Below are positions 58,228-64,000 of a stretch of DNA of 64,000 nucleotides, piece by piece. A program made the translations under genes and the position numbers. Numbering within the stretch: the stretch's first letter is position 1; each line of letters begins with the position of its first letter. The notes under the pieces are model-generated. The model saw only the letters and a list, made by a program, of their open reading frames with translations. It ran no database searches and had not been told where the DNA came from. The stretch is taken from NCBI RefSeq assembly GCF_047511655.1, contig NC_133396.1, forward strand, positions 131,511,490-131,575,489. Direction: 5' to 3'. This stretch comes from Castor canadensis (Eukaryota > Chordata > Mammalia > Rodentia > Castoridae).

Positions 58228-58318
58228 TGGGATTGGGTCTGTGGCTCAGTGATAGACTGCTTTGCCTCGCAGGTATGGTGCCCCAAATTTCATCCCCAGC
58301 ACTGCCAAAAAAAAGATT
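58228..58318 (+). mobile_element. ID-like SINE
   Basis: 'gattgggtctgtggctcagt', 'gctttgcctcgcaggtatgg', 'tttcatccccagcactgcca' and a poly-A tail. Confidence 0.9.
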
Positions 58319-59008
58319 AAATAATGTATATGTAAGTTTTTAAACATAATAAACACCTGCAAAAAACTAGACCATTACCAGCCTCGAATGCTGCAGAGGT
58401 GACCACGATCCAGAATTTTCTATTCCCTCTGTGCTTGTATCCTTAAACTATAGATTCTTATTTTTGCATATTTTTGTCACTTTAAAGATCTGAAGGCAGA
58501 GGCTGCTGCCAGGTCCCTAGCACCAGGTTAGCGCTCAGCGCGGAGAAAAGACCCCTGAGAATAAACACATCAATAAATCCAACAATTCTGAACCCACATC
58601 TTTTTCTTCCTTTCCTTTTGTTGTTCGTTTGACACATGCTATTCTTTCATATCAAATCCATGGCAAATTTTTTTTTTCCTATTATAATAGCAAGTAAAAA
58701 ATAAAACTCCACCATGCCCTGCCCTTTCTTGGGAAAGATTCAAACAGGAATTCTGGCTGGGAGTTTTGACTGTAGTGCCAAGAGTGACTGTTTTCTTTGA
58801 CTCCTTTGGACTTTTCCATGCACAGGACCTCGTACTTCACCATGGCCACTTTCCCTGGCACCCCCAATGACCAGACATGACTCTTCTAGGTTGTATGTAT
58901 GCAATTACTTATTGGGGGCCTCTGTCCACATGGGCTAGAAGCATCTTAAACTCGAAATGTCTAAAACTTCGTCTCTTCAGTGTTTTCTTTCTTTCCTTTT
59001 TCCTCCTC
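58319..59008. other. Intronic, nothing recognised
   Basis: AT-rich to mixed. No gene or mobile element evident. Confidence 0.4.
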
Positions 59009-59115
59009 TTAGACAAGGTCTCCCCATATAGCCCAAGGTAGACTTGAACTTCTGATCCTTCTGCCTGAGGCTCCTGAGTGCTGAGATTACAGGTGTGCAC
59101 CACCCCATCCGGCTC
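59009..59115 (-). mobile_element. B1-like SINE
   Basis: 'agacaaggtctccccatata', 'cccaaggtagacttgaactt', 'gtgctgagattacaggtgtg' and 'ccatccggctct'. Sense to NR5A2. Confidence 0.9.
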
Positions 59116-59214
59116 TCTCCAGTGTTTCAAAACTGCAACTTCTGTTTGTCCTGCTCCAATGATTGTACCAATGTCCGTTCAATTACCTGATATGTAGGTA
59201 AGAGCCCAAGTCAG

Positions 59215-59800
59215 AGTCCTGGAATCCTTCACAACCCTCTCCTCTTCCAATCCAGTCACGCCATGTCCTGCAAGTCTGGTTTCTAATTATATCTCGAATC
59301 TGTCCTTTACTCTGTCACTACCACCACAACTTGTCTTTATGACTTCAGCAACCTCCTAACCGTTCTCAATTCTTCCCATGTTTCTGGCCTCCAATCCATT
59401 TTCTCACTGTCGCCAGGGAGATATCTTTCGATGTGAATCTGATTGTGTCCTTGAGTGCCCTCTGGTGAAAATTCATCAACTGCTCTCTATTGCCCTTCGG
59501 TTAAAAATGAAAGACATTCTTCTGGCATTTGCCTTTCCAGTCTTATTTCGCCCCTCTCACCAATTTCTTTCAGTGCCTTGAATGTGGTGGGCCTGTGCTG
59601 GCTCCTCTAGTTTTTGCTGATCTTAATTTGGACAACTCCTCCCAATTCCCCACGCCTCCAATAGACACCACTCAATGGCATGATCCACTTGCCCATGGGG
59701 CACTGGGTGTTACGGCCACTTGACTGTTCATTGTGAAGTCAGCAGTATGGCTGTCTTTCCCACGCCCAGCATGATGCCTGGATGATAGGGGACCCATTTC
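59215..59800 (+). mobile_element. L2-like LINE relic
   Basis: 'gcaacctcctaaccgttctc', 'gtgaatctgattgtgtcctt' and 'ttgcccttcggttaaaaatg' follow the plus-strand LINE-2 order. Boundaries soft. Confidence 0.65.
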
Positions 59801-62013
59801 CCATTTGTTGAATCAAAGAATCTTATCTCTATATTACTTATCCCCTTGCTGATCTGCAAGAGCTACCAAATACTTCCAGTCACCATCTTGCTTTCTCATG
59901 TAGCCCCAGGAGGGACATCAATGCCTGTATAATTGAACTTGCTAATTGGTCTTAAGTTCCCAAAAACATAAAGCATATAAAATTAATTTTACAAAAATAT
60001 ATTGGGCACTTTCTGTGTGCCAGTAGTTCCAACTGTTAGACTCTTCAGCAGTTTTGAAGCTTATTACCTTGTTAAATTCAAAACCAATTTCAAGTATAAC
60101 AGCAACACATCTCCTACAATTTATCTCTAGGAAAAGTATAATTTGATTCAAAATTGTACAGATTGAGTTCAATGAATAAAAGGAACAGCATTTTATTTGT
60201 TTAATGTTTGTAAAGAAATAGTGTGAATATTTTTCAGAAAACCTATTTTGGGGTTGTGTGCCAGGTTAGGGACCCTCACATCAGCTGACTTGGAGCATTT
60301 TACTTTAATGTTTCTGTATAAATTTGCAATTTGATTTGCAGAGTACTTACTTCTAAGATGGCCATGTTAACGGGGTTTTAAGGCATGAGGCAGGTCAGAT
60401 ATTGTTATCTACCTGTCCAGACCAGGTGACCCTGCAAACTACCTTGACGAGCCCCAGCGTGGGACGAAAACAAGGTCTCAGGCCAGGAAATGACTGAACA
60501 TTTTGAGCCAAGAAACAGAATTTAAAGATGCATGGGACTTGATATTTTCCTGGCTGGCCCCAAACTTCCAATAAAGTTGTGTGTAAAACAGACTTGATAA
60601 CAAGCCCAGATACACAGACTGACAGATAGGCAGCCCTCAGCAGCTGGCCCATGAGCCTAGGGGCCGCAGCTGCCCTGGCTGGCCTGGAGAGTCACAGAGC
60701 TGATCCTTTCACAAGGAAAGGCCATCTGTCCACACAGAGCGGGAAACAGCCACAGTCACACACAAGCACCTCTGTCTGAGCAAAACTCGTCCCTCCATTC
60801 TTGTAGTCATATTCTGCAACGGTTTTTGAGCCATAAGTCTGGATTTGATTTCCCGTCAGGAACTTTTGTGGGTTTTGCAACATTTTCTTATTTTCTTAGA
60901 AGGAGATACGAGGTTGGGTTTGTTCAGGTGTTGAGTCGAGACCATGAATAAACCAGTGCTATCCTATGAAAGAGAATTAAGTAGGCAGATCCAAGTGGGG
61001 ATATATTAAGCCAAATTTAAGCTCCAGTTGTTAGGTTTAGCCTGGACTAGATGTCTGGTTTGCCTCGGGATAAATTCAGCTTTCCAGCTAATCGAATGAG
61101 CAAAAGCGCCTCAGGTATGATAAAATTTACAAGACAGCACCGCAGAGCAGTTCTTGTTAAAAATATTAGCTTAAAGGCATTCTTAGCATCTTTGGGATGA
61201 AGACTGTATTTGCATTTAATTATTTGATTTCAAACTTTTATGAACATGGATCAAATATTAGCTTAGGCCAATTAAAATATTGTTTTGTAGGAGTGTGACT
61301 AACAGCCCAATTCGGCTCTGTGTTCTCAGCTTTGGTAGTGTTCTGTGGTTACTATTGACTTTCTGAGATCATTTCTAAGAGGGAAAAAAAAGGTAACGTT
61401 TGAGAATATAACATCCATTTAGCAGATAAGGTGTGATATTGAGAAAAGATGACATGAAACGTTCCTCTCCGATGCAGCAAGTCTAGAAGACAAAAGATGG
61501 GGTCTTTTAGAGATTTCTCCCCATACGATCGACACTCCTTCATAATTCAGCATTTTACAGAAATCCTTTCCTTTTAAACTCAGGGTAGACCATAGGCCAC
61601 AGGGCAGTTTGATCGCCAGAAGCTGCTTCGCGTTTCTAGGCTGCATAGGGCGGGCTGTTTTCTACCCTTTGGATCTCCAAGGGTGGCAAGGGATGCCAGC
61701 ATACGCAGGAAATGGACACAGATGAGAAGAGAGGAGGCTGCCCTGGGCAAAAGAAGCTTCCAGGAGAGCAGCAGAAAACATTTCAAAAAGGCAGTCATCA
61801 GTGAAATAATCTGAAATAATCAGTGTCTTTTGTGTAGCCTGTCTCACTCTTGCCTCAGTGCCAGGAGTTGAGTGTGCAGGAAACTCCTAAGATGTTTTCT
61901 TCAACATCCTGGTCATGCAAGGGTGAGCTCAGATGTGTGTGCCTGGAGGGCAGGGAGAGCCACGCCTCTCTGGGCTCTGTTCTCTCTCATCTTGCTCATT
62001 ATTTTTATATTAT
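59801..62013. other. Repeat-poor intronic stretch
   Basis: About 2.2 kb with no SINE or LINE found. 61000-61330 is AT-rich and contains a perfect ATTTGCAT octamer (61208-61215) directly followed by 'ttaattattt', a POU/homeodomain-type arrangement. Candidate regulatory DNA by motif only. Confidence 0.35.
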
Positions 62014-62208
62014 TGTTGTAGTGGTACTGGGGTTTGTACACAGGGCCTTGCGCTTGCTAAGCGTGTACTCTACAACTTGAGCCACACCCCAGACTCCCTT
62101 TTTGGATCTCACTATGTAGCCCAGGCTGGCCTTGAACTTGGGATCCTCCTGCTTCTGCTTCCCCAAGTGCTGGGATTACAGATATGTGCTACCACACTTG
62201 GCACTAAA
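62014..62208 (-). mobile_element. ID-like plus B1-like SINE
   Basis: 'ggggtttgtacacagggcct', 'cttgagccacaccccagact', then 'ctcactatgtagcccaggct' and 'gtgctgggattacagatatg'. Sense to NR5A2. Confidence 0.9.
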
Positions 62209-62217
62209 AACTTCAGC

Positions 62218-62312
62218 TTTGGACTAGCATAGAGGCTCGAGTGCTAGAGAGTCTGCCTAGCAAGCTCAAGGCTCTGAGTTCGAATCCCATCACTGTTAAA
62301 TCAACAACAAAC
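62218..62312 (+). mobile_element. ID-like SINE
   Basis: 'ttggactagcatagaggctc', 'agtctgcctagcaagctcaa', 'ctctgagttcgaatcccatc' and a CAA-rich tail. Opposite orientation to both neighbours. Confidence 0.9.
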
Positions 62313-62330
62313 ATCCTTTTTTGCTTCTAC

Positions 62331-62422
62331 TTTTTTTTTTTCCTGAGGTGCTAGGGATGGAGTCCAGGGCCTTGAGCGTGGGAGGCAAGTGCTCTACCAC
62401 TGAGCTCCAACACAGCCCTTAT
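62331..62422 (-). mobile_element. ID-like SINE
   Basis: T-run, 'gggatggagtccagggcctt', 'ggcaagtgctctaccactga' and 'acacagccctt'. Confidence 0.9.
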
Positions 62423-62689
62423 CTCCATTTCAACAGAGACTGGAAACCTAGATTTGAAATAACACAATTGCTTGAAAGAGTAAAAACTAACCGCTTTAAA
62501 AAGTGAAGTCAAGTCAAGTCAATCTAAAAATATGTTAGAAGGCAGATTTTGTCTTCCAAGTATCAAGAAACACTGTGGAAAACTACTACAAGGTACTCTA
62601 GTGTTTGTTGATAGTTCACTAATTAAGACCCAGCAATTTGAACTCTATGCTACTTTAGGTATTACATTTGGGCTTAATTAATTACTTTA

Positions 62690-62763
62690 TTATAGGTACC
62701 AGGGTTCAAACTCAAGGCTTTATGATTGCTGGACAGTGCTGTACCACTTGAGCCCAGCCCGGG
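62690..62763 (-). mobile_element. ID-like SINE, diverged
   Basis: 'agggttcaaactcaaggctt', 'gctggacagtgctgtaccac' and 'agcccagcccgg'. Confidence 0.8.
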
Positions 62764-63103
62764 TTTCATTTTTGATAAAAAGTTTACAGAATACATTTCT
62801 GTTTCAAATTCTGAATGCCTAACTTATGAAGATAAACTCAGACTAAAACCAGAAGCAGAAACAGAAATTCAGGGATTTAAGAATATTATCATATCACTTC
62901 TTTTAAAATCCAAATTTTAAATGATAAAGACATTTGTAAAGGTATTTTATAAAATCTACATTATTGTGAATTACAATTTCTTTTCTTCAAATTTTTATGA
63001 AAGCTATTTCACCTGTTCACACTTGCCCACACTTCTGGCAAGTCTAGATTGTCCTTTCTGAGTGAGACACACAGTAGACCAGTGGAAAGGGAACTGATTG
63101 CTT
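62764..63103. other. Intronic, nothing recognised
   Basis: AT-rich sequence without recognisable element. Confidence 0.4.
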
Positions 63104-63533
63104 TGTTTTGTGTGGCCCTGGGGTTTGAACTCAGGGCTCCTCACTTGCTAGGCATGGGCTCCTCTGCTTGAGGCATGCTTCCAGCCCTTTTGCGCTGGTT
63201 ATTGGACATGGGTTCTCACTTTTTGCCTGGGCTGGCCTGCACTGCGATCCTCCCATGACACTAGCTGGGATGACAGGTGTGCACAGCCACACTCAGCTTT
63301 TTCTGTTGAGACAGGATCTCATGAACTTTTTGACTGTGCTGACCTGGATCCACAATTCTCCTCATCTCAATCTCCCACATAGCTTGGATGAGAGGGGCAT
63401 GCTACCCTGCCCAGCTAGTGGTTGAGATGGGGTCTCTCGAATGTTTTTTTGCCTATGCTGGCCTTGAACTGAGATCCTCCTGATCTGTGTCCTGAGTAGC
63501 TAGGATTACAGGCTTGAGCCATGGTGCCTGACA
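63104..63533 (-). mobile_element. Cluster of one composite and two B1-like SINE units
   Basis: Unit 1 (63104-63297): 'ggggtttgaactcagggctc', 'gctaggcatgggctcctctg', then 'tgcctgggctggcctgcact'. Unit 2 (63298-63416): 'gagacaggatctcatgaact'. Unit 3 (63418-63533): 'gcctatgctggccttgaact' and 'taggattacaggcttgagcc'. All share one orientation. Confidence 0.85.
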
Positions 63534-63836
63534 CGAGAATGGAGTATTTTAATGCTGTCTACAGTGCTCCTAGCCACTCTTTAAGTGTGTTAACCGTTAC
63601 TTTACATAACTACATTTATAGTGCCCTCTGTGTTAACTACAATACTTGGGGGATGGCACTGGCTGGAGGTCACTAAAAAATCACATTTAAGTACATATGC
63701 ATTCTTTTTGTTGCCACGTTCAAACGCTCCCAGTCAGTGGGGTTTGTCGCTTCCTATGTTCTGTTTCCAGTTGTTCCAAAAAGTAACATGACAATTGGTA
63801 AGATCCTTGCCACTTGCTGCCCATAGGTGAACTCTC

Positions 63837-63917
63837 TTTTTTTTCTTTTGGTGGTTGTACTGGGTTTTGAACTCAAAACCTTGCCCTTGGTGGGCAAGTG
63901 CCACATATGCAGCCCCA
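63837..63917 (-). mobile_element. ID-like SINE
   Basis: T-run, 'gggttttgaactcaaaacct', 'ggtgggcaagtgccacatat' and 'gcagcccc'. Confidence 0.85.
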
Positions 63918-64000
63918 TATAAGAACTCTTTAGGAGTTATATATATTTTTTATCTGTTCTTACCTCCTTTCCCTTAGCTCATTAAAATTCAGTCCAGTGA

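Larger units (their letters stand above)
48911..64000 (-). other. NR5A2 last intron (continues beyond the window)
   Basis: The NR5A2 exon before the terminal one should encode the preceding ligand-binding-domain helices. I found no such sequence on the minus strand to the right edge, so the intron is at least 15.1 kb. 48946-51290 and 59801-62013 hold few or no recognisable repeats. SINEs, L2, L1M and microsatellites are listed separately. No host gene in the intron is supported. Confidence 0.8.

Overview
The window is mammalian nuclear DNA: CpG-poor, intron-rich sequence dominated by retrotransposons, with no bacterial-style gene density. The repeats point to a rodent. Dozens of copies belong to a short tRNA-derived (ID-like) SINE, a 7SL-derived B1-like SINE, and a composite joining a B1-like left half to an ID-like right half. 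A LINE-1 with a long G-rich 3'UTR is also present. This combination fits the Castorimorpha (beaver-like rodents) best; that placement comes from remembered repeat types and is not proven.

Only one protein-coding gene can be supported. The minus strand at 48663-48910 encodes the last coding exon of the nuclear receptor NR5A2 (LRH-1): the end of the ligand-binding domain, including the two phospholipid-phosphate-contacting residues and the AF-2 helix. Its 3'UTR runs down to about 45685, with an AATAAA signal at 45701-45706. Everything from 48911 to the right edge is NR5A2 intron; I found no further exon. Everything left of about 45680 is intergenic sequence downstream of NR5A2.

Layout: 1-20070 is intergenic, with SINEs, old L2/MIR-like fragments and a (GT)n tract. 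It also holds two possible noncoding elements: a CpG-containing palindrome cluster near 2770-2803 and three tandem palindromic 40-41 bp units at 15043-15169. 20071-24945 is a 5'-truncated LINE-1 on the plus strand (C-terminal half of ORF1, full-length but mutated ORF2, G-rich 3'UTR). 24946-41987 is intergenic with SINEs, microsatellites and ancient repeats. 41988-43716 holds a rearranged LINE-1 on the minus strand with an internal inversion, a 79 bp-arm inverted repeat and a 16 bp target-site duplication, plus an identical 171 bp copy of its inversion junction 1.28 kb away. 43717-45684 is intergenic; 45685-48910 is the NR5A2 terminal exon; 48911-64000 is the intron, with SINEs, L2/L1M relics, a (GT)n tract and SINE clusters.

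No RNA gene, CRISPR array or operon-like structure was found. The most unusual structures are the 43 bp-period palindromic array at 15043-15169 and the rearranged LINE-1 with its duplicated junction.
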